Source: Clostridiaceae bacterium (GTDB lineage Bacteria > Bacillota > Clostridia > Oscillospirales > Acutalibacteraceae). From it: a DNA stretch of 5,116 nt. The stretch is from the NCBI GenBank assembly GCA_904502215.1, contig CAJGDQ010000082.1, positions 1 to 5,116 on the forward strand, written 5' to 3'. Position 1 is the stretch's first letter, and every line of letters starts with the position of its first letter. The position numbers and the translations under genes were made by a program. A model generated the notes under the pieces. It had not been told where the DNA came from. It saw only the letters and a list, made by a program, of their open reading frames with translations, and did not search any database. Positions 1-4,863 of this stretch are shown in pieces.

Positions 1-300
1 AAAGAGTATTGGGGCGAGGGTTCAAACCGTGCTCGCAACTGGCAGAGATATGACCTCGGCGGCGATAAGAAATTATCCTTCGAGGAGGGCGTTGATTCCT
101 ATGTTCCCTATGCCGGAACTCTTAAAGATAACGTTAACCTTTCTCTCAGCAAGGTTAAATCAACTATGTGCAACTGCGGTGCGCTCACTATTCCTGAGCT
201 TCAGCAGAAAGCAAAGCTCACCCTTGTTTCTTCAACAAGTATCATCGAGGGCGGCGCTCACGATGTTATCCAAAAGAACGCAACAGGCACAATAAAATAA
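1..300 (+). CDS. guaB: IMP dehydrogenase, C-terminal 99 residues (5' end outside window)
   Basis: Frame 1 is open from the first base to TAA at 298-300. IMP dehydrogenase oxidises IMP to XMP with NAD+, the committed step of cytosolic guanine nucleotide synthesis. The visible part opens with KEYWGEG..RARNWQRYD, the mobile-flap region, where the Arg-Tyr of WQRYD fits the catalytic dyad of the family. It continues through EEGVDSYVPYAG and STMCNCGALTIPELQQKAK to EGGAHDV near the C-terminus. This wording matches the longer clostridial/Bacteroides type of IMPDH rather than the B. subtilis type, which ends around GAGLRESHPHD. The nucleotide-binding Cys loop and any CBS domains lie upstream of the window. 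The gene is followed within 10 bases by a strong terminator, so it ends its transcription unit. Assignment is from remembered family motifs; a frame-shadow reading starting at base 29 was discarded. Confidence 0.87.
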   Translation, partial: KEYWGEGSNRARNWQRYDLGGDKKLSFEEGVDSYVPYAGTLKDNVNLSLSKVKSTMCNCGALTIPELQQKAKLTLVSSTSIIEGGAHDVIQKNATGTIK

Positions 301-309
301 AAAAATAAA

Positions 310-333
310 CCCCGACAAATTGTCGGGGTTTTG
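310..333. terminator. Bidirectional Rho-independent terminator between guaB and the antiporter gene
   Basis: CCCCGACA (310-317) pairs with TGTCGGGG (321-328), leaving a loop of about three bases. On the plus strand it is followed by TTTTG; on the minus strand the flank 309-301 reads as a T-rich tract. It sits between two convergent genes (stops at 300 and 343), so it probably serves both. Confidence 0.88.
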
Positions 334-342
334 CTTTATAAT

Positions 343-1602
343 TTATTTCTTTCTTGCGCTAACAGCACCTTCAGGTTTAATTTCTCCTGCCTTTGTAAGG
401 GCTATCTTAGTAAGATAAGGACCTACAAGCTCATAAATCAGCACCGAGAACAAGGTAATATTTGCAACTATTTTTCCTATTTCGCCAAGCTCTTCAGCCT
501 TAATTGCCATACCGAGCGCAACGCCCGCCTGAGGCAAAAGGGTGATACCTAGATATTTAACGATATTTTTATCGCAATGAGTGGCCTTTGAAGAAACGAA
601 TGCACCTGCATATTTACCAAGCGAGCGAACAACTATGTATACAAGACCAATTAAAACAATGGGCAATTCCTTGAATATTGAGAGCTCAAGCTCGGCACCG
701 CTTATAACGAAGAAAAGGATGAATAAGGGCGCTGTCCAACGGTCTATTCTGTCCATAAGTTCTTCTGAAAAATCGCATATATTGCAAAATACCGTTCCAA
801 GCATCATGCAAACAAGAAGTGAAGAAAAAGCGATATGAACTCCGCCTATCGTAAACTTAACCATAGAAAGAGCAACGGTTAGAAGCACAAAGGTTACCGA
901 CATCGAAAGTCGCTTTGAACGGGAATGGAAAAATCTTTCAAAGAAGCTGAATAAAACCCCCATAACAAGACCTAAAGCAAGGGATAAAACAACCTCTAAA
1001 ACAGGCTCCAAAACAACCGATAATATATCAACACTGCCTGAATTCATAGCCTTTGCAATTCCAAAGGAAACCGCAAACAAAATAAGACCAACCGCATCAT
1101 CAATAGCAACGATAGGTAACAAAATATCGGTTACTGGACCCTTTGCTTTATACTGGCGAACAACCATTAAGGTTGCAGCAGGAGCAGTTGCCGATGCAAC
1201 AGCGCCAAGTATTATTGCTGAAGGGAGCGGCAAAATATCGGGGATTATAAAATGAACTCCGATTAAGGCGGCATCAACAAGAAGTGTTGCCACAACTGCT
1301 TGGAAAATTCCGATAACGTTTGCCTGCTTACCTATTTTCTTAAGCTGAGAAAGTCTGAACTCGTTACCAATAGAAAATGCGATAAAACCAAGAGCAACAT
1401 CCGATAAAGTAGCATAAGACTTAATATCGGCGTGGTCTATAAAGCCAAACCCTTTAATTCCAAAAGCGCCAAGCAAATAAGGGCCAACCAAAATTCCTGC
1501 AACGAGATATGCAGTAACTGCAGGAAGCTTAACCTTTTTAGCCAAACGAGAAAGCATAAGTCCCGCAAAAATGGCGATTGATAAACTTAATAAAATTTGC
1601 AT
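343..1602 (-). CDS. CPA2-family cation:proton antiporter (Na+/H+ exchanger domain), 419 aa
   Basis: Polytopic inner-membrane antiporter that would exchange H+ for a monovalent cation (Na+ or K+). About twelve hydrophobic segments span the protein, starting at residue 2. The family core is visible: SATAPAAT (residues 137-144), the unwound helix-4 motif, and AIDDAVGL with the Asp-Asp pair at 168-169, the ion-binding acidic pair of electrogenic exchangers such as NapA/NhaA. No RCK/TrkA-N domain follows, since the chain ends in a short basic tail (ARKK), so it is unlike full-length KefB/KefC. The start at 1602 is chosen because GAAGGT lies seven bases upstream. An in-frame ATG at 1635 would fall at or before the predicted transcription start and adds an atypical hydrophilic piece. 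It has its own promoter (1643-1671). The ion carried cannot be told from sequence alone. Confidence 0.9.
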   Translation of the reverse strand: MQILLSLSIAIFAGLMLSRLAKKVKLPAVTAYLVAGILVGPYLLGAFGIKGFGFIDHADIKSYATLSDVALGFIAFSIGNEFRLSQLKKIGKQANVIGIFQAVVATLLVDAALIGVHFIIPDILPLPSAIILGAVASATAPAATLMVVRQYKAKGPVTDILLPIVAIDDAVGLILFAVSFGIAKAMNSGSVDILSVVLEPVLEVVLSLALGLVMGVLFSFFERFFHSRSKRLSMSVTFVLLTVALSMVKFTIGGVHIAFSSLLVCMMLGTVFCNICDFSEELMDRIDRWTAPLFILFFVISGAELELSIFKELPIVLIGLVYIVVRSLGKYAGAFVSSKATHCDKNIVKYLGITLLPQAGVALGMAIKAEELGEIGKIVANITLFSVLIYELVGPYLTKIALTKAGEIKPEGAVSARKK

Positions 1603-1642
1603 TATATTACCTTCTTTAAAATAATAAATCAACAACCGCTAT

Positions 1643-1671
1643 ATTATACGCTCATTCATAAGAGAAATCAA
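1643..1671 (-). promoter_or_regulatory. Sigma-A-type promoter of the antiporter gene
   Basis: Minus-strand TTGATT (-35, 1671-1666), 17-base spacer, TATAAT (-10, 1648-1643). Expected start of transcription is near 1636, giving a leader of about 35 bases before ATG 1602. This supports the shorter antiporter start. The leader begins with AGCGGTTG (1640-1633), complementary to the 3' arm of the terminator just upstream. Confidence 0.75.
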
Positions 1672-1683
1672 GTCTTTTTGCAT

Positions 1684-1719
1684 AAAAAAAGCGGTTGCAA
1701 AATTTAATTTCACAACCGC
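1684..1719 (-). terminator. Leftward Rho-independent terminator ending the 1690-2152 unit
   Basis: On the minus strand GCGGTTG (1719-1713) pairs with CAACCGC (1697-1691), followed by seven T (1690-1684). The 15-base loop can add a small AAAT/ATTT inner stem. No conventional gene ends here, so it terminates the unit that starts at the promoter 2159-2187, or acts as an attenuator ahead of the antiporter. Confidence 0.75.
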
Positions 1720-1864
1720 CACTATTCCACTTTACTTTCTTCACTCAATTTTTATTTACACACTTTCTTCCGCTACCGCGGTTAAATTGATATTTATAAA
1801 ATTTTTGCTGAATTTAGAAGTATTTAAACAGCAATAATATATTTAATACGCACCTTTTAAAGCT

Positions 1865-1897
1865 TTAATAAAAACGAGTTTCCTTAGACCAATACAT
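1865..1897 (-). CDS. Micro-ORF, 10 aa (MYWSKETRFY), unproven
   Basis: ATG at 1897-1895 follows AAGGGTG at 1910-1904, a reasonable ribosome site with the start about eight bases beyond AAGGG; stop TAA at 1867-1865. It is one of a run of SD-plus-ATG micro-ORFs in the leftward unit. Too short for any homology argument. Reported because its spacing and SD resemble those of its neighbours; it may equally be chance in AT-rich DNA. Confidence 0.2.
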   Translation of the reverse strand: MYWSKETRFY

Positions 1898-1916
1898 TGG
1901 AATCACCCTTATCAGT

Positions 1917-1952
1917 TTATTTGATAAATAATTTTCTCACTTTCATATTCAT
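1917..1952 (-). CDS. Micro-ORF, 9-11 aa (MNMKVRKLFIK), unproven
   Basis: Two in-frame ATGs (1952 and 1946) follow AAAGCGGTGA; the stop is at 1919-1917. The peptide would be short and very basic. The upstream site is similar to that ahead of the ATG at 2070 (AAAGCGGTGATTCCG). No known peptide is recognised and translation is not demonstrated. Confidence 0.18.
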   Translation of the reverse strand: MNMKVRKLFIK

Positions 1953-2088
1953 CACCGCTTTGGGTTATATAAATCCCCGTAGGGAATTTTTACTATCAGT
2001 TTAAAATCAAACTTAACTGTTCATCGGACTCACCTTATATTTTATTTTGGATTGCCCCATCTTACTTCATCGGAATCACCGCTTTCTT

Positions 2089-2127
2089 TTATTTTTCACT
2101 AAGGTTTGGTGGAGTATCTATTCTCAT
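2089..2127 (-). CDS. Micro-ORF, 12 aa (MRIDTPPNLSEK), first in the leftward unit
   Basis: This is the best supported micro-ORF. A full AGGAGG (2142-2137) lies nine bases before ATG 2127-2125, and the predicted transcription start is only about 25 bases upstream. The peptide contains a Pro-Pro pair (residues 6-7), a type of sequence that can slow ribosomes, so a leader-peptide role is conceivable. A longer in-frame reading starting at 2274 crosses the promoter and is not credible. It could also be the surviving N-terminus of a gene whose remainder has been lost. The strong SD is observed; the function is unknown. Confidence 0.4.
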   Translation of the reverse strand: MRIDTPPNLSEK

Positions 2128-2158
2128 TTTATGAGTCCTCCTTCCTTTTTCTGTCTTC

Positions 2159-2187
2159 ATTATAAGCGGTTTTGCACAGTTTGTCAA
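2159..2187 (-). promoter_or_regulatory. Perfect consensus sigma-A promoter, leftward
   Basis: Minus-strand TTGACA (2187-2182), exactly 17 bases, TATAAT (2164-2159). Predicted start is near 2152. It drives the unidentified leftward unit and is divergent from the DUF1292 promoter about 100 bases to the right. Confidence 0.85.
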
Positions 2188-2188
2188 G

Positions 2189-2207
2189 CAAAAGTTGATA
2201 ACTTTTG
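2189..2207. promoter_or_regulatory. Palindrome abutting the leftward -35 box; candidate operator
   Basis: CAAAAGTT (2189-2196), centre GAT, AACTTTTG (2200-2207): eight-base perfect arms, one base upstream of the -35 element at 2187. The position suits a regulator contacting RNA polymerase, or a repressor. No T tract follows, so it is not a terminator. The binding protein is unknown. Confidence 0.4.
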
Positions 2208-2290
2208 TATATTTTAACAAATAAACAAAATCTATCGGTTTTTTTAGTAACATTTTTACAAAGAAAATAATCAAATAATATAATTTGTAA

Positions 2291-2319
2291 TTGACTTAAA
2301 AGTCTTTTCATATTACAAT
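2291..2319 (+). promoter_or_regulatory. Promoter of the DUF1292 gene
   Basis: TTGACT (2291-2296), 17-base spacer, TACAAT (2314-2319). Expected start is near 2326, leaving a leader of about 28 bases that contains AAAGGAG (2339-2345) eight bases before ATG 2354. Confidence 0.75.
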
Positions 2320-2353
2320 TAAGTTAAGAAATAATATTAAAGGAGATTTTATT

Positions 2354-2659
2354 ATGAGCGAACAAATTAACGATTATAATCCCGACCTCATCACTTTAGC
2401 TGATGATGACGGCAAGGAATATACCTTTGAGGTTCTTGATGCAATTGAGACCGATATGGGAAGATATTTAGCACTTCTTCCAACCTTTGAGGACCCCAAG
2501 CAAATGCTTGATGATAACGGTGAGCTCGTTATTGTTAAGGTTGGCGAAGAGGATGGCGATGAGTATTATTATGAAATCGAAGATGATGATGAGTATGAAA
2601 CCGTTGCCGATGCTTTTGTTGACCGCCTTGAAGATTTCTTTGAGATTGACAATAAATAA
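2354..2659 (+). CDS. DUF1292 family protein (YrzB-like), 101 aa
   Basis: Small, very acidic cytosolic protein of unknown function. The chain opens after a short tail with DLITLADDDGKEYTFEVLDAIE (about residues 11-32). A hydrophobic strand (RYLALLP) and an acidic stretch EEDGDEYYYEIEDDDEYETV follow, ending in VADAFVDRLEDFFE. That order of acidic beta strand, EVL.., Y(L/V)LL.P, E(I/V).D.EE and a C-terminal helix is the DUF1292 pattern. In many Firmicutes this gene follows alaS-ireB-ruvX; here it stands alone behind its own promoter and good SD. Its stop lies about nine bases before the predicted 5' end of 6S RNA, so read-through from this gene could enter the RNA gene. Family assignment is confident; the function is not known. 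Confidence 0.88.
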   Translation: MSEQINDYNPDLITLADDDGKEYTFEVLDAIETDMGRYLALLPTFEDPKQMLDDNGELVIVKVGEEDGDEYYYEIEDDDEYETVADAFVDRLEDFFEIDNK

Positions 2660-2667
2660 TTAAAATT

Positions 2668-2861
2668 TGTCCTGCGCTGTTCGCGGACCGTGACTTATAT
2701 AACCCTACAACCTTTATTTTGGGGCCAAAGCTCGTTTGGCGGGTATGCAGACCTCCCGCGGCTGTGCCGAGTTCGGAAGAAGGGAGCTCGAAACCAAGCG
2801 GCCGGCACCCACCTGACAAAAAGTCAGGTTATTTTAAGCACATTACGGCAGTGCGGGACCC
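2668..2861 (+). ncRNA. ssrS: 6S RNA, regulator of the housekeeping RNA polymerase holoenzyme
   Basis: 6S RNA mimics an open promoter and sequesters sigma-A RNA polymerase. The ends form a 12-pair closing stem: 2669-2680 with 2848-2859, with only G-U wobbles. Inside are phrases I associate with Firmicutes 6S RNA: ACCCTACAACCTTTATTTTGGGG, CCCGCGGCTGTGCCGAGTTC, GAAACCAAGCGGC and CGGCACCCACCTGAC. GTGCCG (2764-2769) pairs with CGGCAC (2803-2808), and a side hairpin ACCTGAC/GTCAGGT spans 2811-2829, comparable to the CACCUUGA..UUCAAGG hairpin of E. coli 6S. Length, about 194 nt, is typical. Higher GC than the flanks and absence of a coherent ORF support an RNA gene. A clear dedicated promoter was not found; a weak TTGAAG with an A/T-rich -10 lies inside the DUF1292 3' end. 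A covariance-model search would settle it. Confidence 0.85.
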
Positions 2862-2874
2862 GAAAACAAAAATT

Positions 2875-2904
2875 AAATCCCTACCGAAAGGTAGGGATTT
2901 TTTT
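2875..2904. terminator. Terminator after 6S RNA, shared with the convergent YwaF-like gene
   Basis: ATCCCTACC (2877-2885), GAAA loop (2886-2889), GGTAGGGAT (2890-2898), then a run of seven T (2898-2904). On the minus strand the hairpin begins directly after the stop of the gene ending at 2903 and is followed by ATTTAATTTTTG, so it probably works both ways. Confidence 0.9.
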
Positions 2905-3691
2905 ATACTGTAACTACTTCTTTTTCTTCTATATCCTCTTTTTTCTTTGCCTTTATATCCTTTATAAGCCAAGGCAAATAGGAAATAAAGAACATAAAGG
3001 TTATTGCAGCCGCCATAATAACAATTCTTAAAGTAAAGTTCGGGGGCAATATATCAAGAATTGAGGGAGTATCCTCAGGTCTTGCCATAAAGAGATAATT
3101 GGCCCCCGGCCCTATCATTTGATTTGAGAAATAAGCGATAACCGCAAGGATTGCCAATGCGATATATGATTTAACCGCCGATTTAATTGTTGGACGCATT
3201 TTATGAATGAAAATCATATAGAAAATTGCTATGTAACCCAAGGTATGCTCAAGCCAAAACTGATAATAACGGAAACGGGTTATACCGGTATAGGAAATAA
3301 CGGTTGGGGTTAACAAGGCGAAAACCGTTCCCGAAAGAAGCCAGAAGTATGAAATATCGAACAAGGTTTGATTTTTTCCAACAATCATATAACTGCAAAA
3401 AACAACCGCCCAACCGCAAACGGTTATGGGAAGATGGTCAACAGGATTTGGCCCTAAGGAAGGAAGCGCAATTAACCGCCAATAATATGACATTTCGGAA
3501 AAAATTAAAGCAAACGCAATAAAATAACGAAAAGCCGCTTCGTTTTTGCAGTTTGCAATTTTACTTGAAAACACCTTAAAGCAAATAATAACCGCAATCA
3601 TAAGAATTATGGGAAGGAAATGCGCTAAGGAAAAATTAGTAAACTCTATTTCCTCGCCCTTGCCGAAGAAATATTTTAAAAACTCTTTCAT
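2903..3691 (-). CDS. YwaF/TIGR02206 family integral membrane protein, 262 aa
   Basis: Multi-pass membrane protein with about seven hydrophobic segments and a charged C-terminal tail (KAKKKEDIEEKE). Family landmarks are visible: SLAHF near residue 24, PVDHLPITVCG (83-93) with His86 and Cys92, FRYYQFWLEHTLGY with His149, and GPGANYLFMARPE (204-216). This pattern fits the YwaF family (TIGR02206), related to eukaryotic TMEM164; the bacterial role is not established. The start at 3691 is used because AAGGGG stands a few bases upstream. The extension to 3778 would begin upstream of the promoter at 3722-3750 and inside a region better explained as control sequence. It is monocistronic, flanked by terminators on both sides and convergent with 6S RNA. 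Confidence 0.85.
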   Translation of the reverse strand: MKEFLKYFFGKGEEIEFTNFSLAHFLPIILMIAVIICFKVFSSKIANCKNEAAFRYFIAFALIFSEMSYYWRLIALPSLGPNPVDHLPITVCGWAVVFCSYMIVGKNQTLFDISYFWLLSGTVFALLTPTVISYTGITRFRYYQFWLEHTLGYIAIFYMIFIHKMRPTIKSAVKSYIALAILAVIAYFSNQMIGPGANYLFMARPEDTPSILDILPPNFTLRIVIMAAAITFMFFISYLPWLIKDIKAKKKEDIEEKEVVTV

Positions 3692-3721
3692 AACAAACCC
3701 CTTAAAATTTACTCTAAAGAA

Positions 3722-3750
3722 AGTATACCATACAGCAAATATAAAAGCAA
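3722..3750 (-). promoter_or_regulatory. Promoter of the YwaF-like gene
   Basis: Minus-strand TTGCTT (3750-3745), 17-base spacer, TATACT (3727-3722) preceded by TGG, an extended -10. Expected start is near 3715, giving a short leader before ATG 3691. Confidence 0.6.
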
Positions 3751-3781
3751 GTTTTGTCGAAAAAGGGAAATTATGCAAAAG

Positions 3782-3819
3782 AAAAATCCCGATAGAGCAA
3801 AAGCTCTATCGGGATTTTT
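3782..3819. terminator. Bidirectional terminator downstream of the lipoprotein gene
   Basis: A perfect 17-base inverted repeat (3782-3798 with 3803-3819) with an AAAA loop: AAAAATCCCGATAGAGC and its complement. The outer A/T bases give T5 tracts on both strands. It insulates the lipoprotein gene (leftward, stop at 3872) from the YwaF-like gene promoter. Confidence 0.9.
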
Positions 3820-3871
3820 GGGTAGTTTGAACTTAGTGACACAATTATATATGCCTGAAAACCAAAAATTT

Positions 3872-4147
3872 TTAACTTAAACTATCCCATCTGTCCTGCA
3901 TATCATTATATAAATCGGGGTCTTGCCTTTTTACATAATCACTAAACGACTCTCCTGGCTCTGGCGCAGTGTAACCATATCCTTTATCATAATCATAATC
4001 ATTATCATAATTGTTATAACTATAATCATTATCATCATTGTTATAACTATAATCATTATCAGCGTTGCTGTAAGTATCACTACCACAACCACAAAAAACA
4101 GCACAAAAGATAATGCCAGCAAGTAACATACAAAATATCCTTTTCAT
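3872..4147 (-). CDS. Small putative lipoprotein with tyrosine/aspartate/asparagine repeats, 91 aa
   Basis: The N-terminus MKRIFCMLLAGIIFCAVFCG-C21 has a basic start, a hydrophobic core and a Cys at 21 that suits lipoprotein processing. The lipobox (FCGC) is off-consensus, so a plain secreted protein remains possible. Residues 30-54 are a nine-residue tandem repeat, DNDYSYNN(D/Y), twice in full and then as DNDYDYD. At DNA level this is a 23-base exact repeat at 4011-4033 and 4038-4060. After a GYGYTAPEPGES linker, the C-terminal part (67-90, SFSDYVKRQDPDLYNDMQDRWDSL) looks like an ordered helix. AGGAGG (4160-4155) stands seven bases before the ATG. It is divergent from the Xre-type regulator across a region with two matching palindromic sites, so that regulator is the likely controller. 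No function is recognised. Confidence 0.72.
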   Translation of the reverse strand: MKRIFCMLLAGIIFCAVFCGCGSDTYSNADNDYSYNNDDNDYSYNNYDNDYDYDKGYGYTAPEPGESFSDYVKRQDPDLYNDMQDRWDSLS

Positions 4148-4163
4148 AAAAACACCTCCTATA

Positions 4164-4199
4164 ATAATTATATTAACCGATATTGGTTAATATAATTAT
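4164..4199. promoter_or_regulatory. 36-bp near-perfect palindrome containing operator-like site O1 (4176-4187)
   Basis: The arms ATAATTATATTAACC (4164-4178) and GGTTAATATAATTAT (4185-4199) are perfectly complementary over 15 bases, around a six-base centre. The core ACCGATATTGGT has a counterpart 26 bases away (O2). It lies just downstream of the predicted lipoprotein transcription start (about 4188) and overlaps -10-like sequences on both strands. No long T tract follows, so an operator is favoured over a terminator. Confidence 0.6.
4168..4196 (+). promoter_or_regulatory. Possible promoter of the HTH regulator gene
   Basis: TATAAT at 4191-4196 with a poor -35 (TTATAT, 4168-4173) at 17 bases. 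It overlaps O1 entirely, which would permit autoregulation. The -35 is weak, so this is tentative; the surroundings are AT-rich and offer several -10 look-alikes. Confidence 0.3.
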
Positions 4200-4224
4200 A
4201 TACCAAATTCGGTTATTATGTCAA
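4195..4224 (-). promoter_or_regulatory. Promoter of the lipoprotein gene
   Basis: Minus-strand TTGACA (4224-4219), 18-base spacer, TATAAT (4200-4195). The spacer holds operator-like site O2 (4202-4213), and O1 covers the start point, the arrangement of a repressible promoter. Confidence 0.65.
4202..4213. promoter_or_regulatory. Operator-like site O2, matching O1 in inverted orientation
   Basis: ACCAAATTCGGT; its reverse complement ACCGAATTTGGT matches O1 (ACCGATATTGGT) at 10 of 12 positions. The centres of O1 and O2 are 26 bp apart. O2 lies between the -35 and -10 of the lipoprotein promoter and upstream of the regulator gene. Confidence 0.5.
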
Positions 4225-4243
4225 TAGGAGGATTGAGAAAAAT

Positions 4244-4453
4244 ATGATTTCCTATGATAAATTATGGCAGACCATGAAGAAAAAAGGTGTTACACAGTAC
4301 GCACTTATTAAAAATCATAATATTAGTCCTGCACAAATTACCAGACTTAAGAGAAATGAAAGCGTAAGCACTCATACAATAGAAATGTTTTGTAGAATTT
4401 TAAAATGTAATGTTGAAGACATTATGCAGTATATAGATGATGAAAATATATAA
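4244..4453 (+). CDS. Cro/C1-type (Xre) helix-turn-helix regulator, 69 aa
   Basis: A one-domain DNA-binding protein of the small Cro/C1 class (PF13443-like). Residues 16-27 (VTQYALIKNHNI) form the first helix of the HTH, and SPAQITRLKRNE (28-39) the recognition helix. These are followed by TIEMFCRILKCNVEDIMQYI (45-64), the usual closing helices of this family. There is no effector or protease domain. AGGAGG (4226-4231) lies 12 bases before the ATG, longer than usual; no better in-frame start exists. It is divergent from the lipoprotein gene, and their shared control region carries two ACCGA-WW-TTGGT sites, so autoregulation and control of the lipoprotein are inferred. The stop codon overlaps the start of a strong terminator. 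Confidence 0.87.
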   Translation: MISYDKLWQTMKKKGVTQYALIKNHNISPAQITRLKRNESVSTHTIEMFCRILKCNVEDIMQYIDDENI

Positions 4454-4482
4454 AACCGAGTTGTAAATTACAACTCGGTTTT
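4452..4482. terminator. Bidirectional terminator between the HTH regulator and four-helix-bundle genes
   Basis: AAAACCGAGTTGTA (4452-4465) pairs with TACAACTCGGTTTT (4469-4482) around a very short AAT centre. The A/T ends supply T4-rich tails on both strands, and the two flanking genes are convergent. Confidence 0.85.
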
Positions 4483-4497
4483 AATTTAGTCAGTATA

Positions 4498-4842
4498 TTA
4501 TACCTTTTCCTTTAAAGTTTTACAACTTGAAATTAAAATCCTTCTAATACGTCCACAAAGATTTCTTTGTTTTTTATATGTATCTTCATCAATATCATCT
4601 GTATTAAATAAAAGTTGTAACCAACCTTCTGTTTCACTACATTCTTTTAGTGCAATTTCAAATTTAGAAAGCATATCAGCTCTACTCTGGCCGTAATTTG
4701 CCTCACGAATATTTGCGTAAACACTACTTGAACTTTTACGGATTTGAAACAATGTGTTCGATGGTGCTTTAATATTTTTGCACAGCAATTCTATATCCGT
4801 TGCTAATTGTTCAGAATATATAAGCAAATAATTCTTGGACAT
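4498..4842 (-). CDS. Four-helix-bundle protein (S23 / IVP / Avd superfamily), 114 aa
   Basis: The all-helical chain has the family core in residues 32-78: FQIRKSSSSVYANIREANYG, then DMLSKFEIALKECSETEGWLQLL. This corresponds to the Q(I/L)RRAA.S...NI.EG and F..(I/L)A..S..E....L signature of the four-helix-bundle family (PF05635/TIGR02436). Members include proteins encoded inside 23S rRNA intervening sequences and Avd, the accessory protein of diversity-generating retroelements; Avd is a basic pentamer that binds nucleic acid. Here the C-terminal helix is basic (KKQRNLCGRIRRILISSCKTLKEK). Length is normal. AAGGAAG (4856-4850) precedes the ATG by seven bases. No reverse transcriptase or variable repeat is visible in the window. 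Directly upstream is an array of seven hairpins, which may be its nucleic-acid partner; that link is inferred from position only. Confidence 0.87.
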   Translation of the reverse strand: MSKNYLLIYSEQLATDIELLCKNIKAPSNTLFQIRKSSSSVYANIREANYGQSRADMLSKFEIALKECSETEGWLQLLFNTDDIDEDTYKKQRNLCGRIRRILISSCKTLKEKV

Positions 4843-4863
4843 AATCCCACTTCCTTTGTGCCA

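Larger units (their letters stand above)
1684..2152 (-). ncRNA. Predicted leftward transcription unit of about 470 bases with no conventional gene; unidentified RNA or micro-ORF operon
   Basis: This fills most of the 750-base gap between the antiporter and the DUF1292 gene. It is bounded by a consensus promoter (2159-2187) and a terminator (1684-1719), both leftward. Inside are several SD-like sites followed by ATG and a stop within 2 to 16 codons, a small hairpin AAATTCCC-TAC-GGGGATTT (1988-1971), a CCGC-GGTA-GCGG hairpin (1781-1770), and a 10-base direct repeat (tatcagttta at 1910 and 1994). Some SD-start contexts resemble each other (GGTGATTCC[G/A]ATG at 2070 and 1897; GGTGAGTCCGATG at 2024). 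I do not recognise a known RNA class. It could be an untranslated RNA, a string of tiny peptides, a long regulated leader for the antiporter, or an eroded gene cluster. Confidence 0.5.

Noticed and set aside
331..838. Plus-strand frames at 331-552 and 581-838
   Set aside because: They are antisense shadows of the antiporter gene, whose membrane-protein motifs are unambiguous.
1684..1790. T-box riboswitch, suggested by ACCGCGG ahead of a terminator on the minus strand
   Set aside because: The required GGUGG..ACCGCG T-box bulge is absent (it reads AATTTAACCGCGG), there is no recognisable stem I specifier structure, and the downstream gene is an ion antiporter.
2128..2311. Longer minus-strand frames starting at 2274 and 2311
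   Set aside because: They run through the consensus promoter at 2159-2187 and the adjacent palindrome, and they encode no recognisable protein.
2690..3031. Plus-strand open frames of 113 and 64 codons across 2690-3031
   Set aside because: They overlap the 6S RNA, the terminator and the 3' end of the membrane protein gene, lack a ribosome site, and have no protein-like composition.
3820..3889. Imperfect inverted repeat between GGGTAGTTTGAACTTA and the lipoprotein 3' end
   Set aside because: About 13 of 16 positions match with a long loop and no T tract; the strong 17-base terminator beside it explains termination.
3923..4126. Plus-strand frame rich in isoleucine opposite the lipoprotein gene, and an overlapping minus-strand Ile/Met-rich frame
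   Set aside because: Both are shadows of the low-complexity repeat in the lipoprotein gene, which has the signal peptide, SD and promoter.
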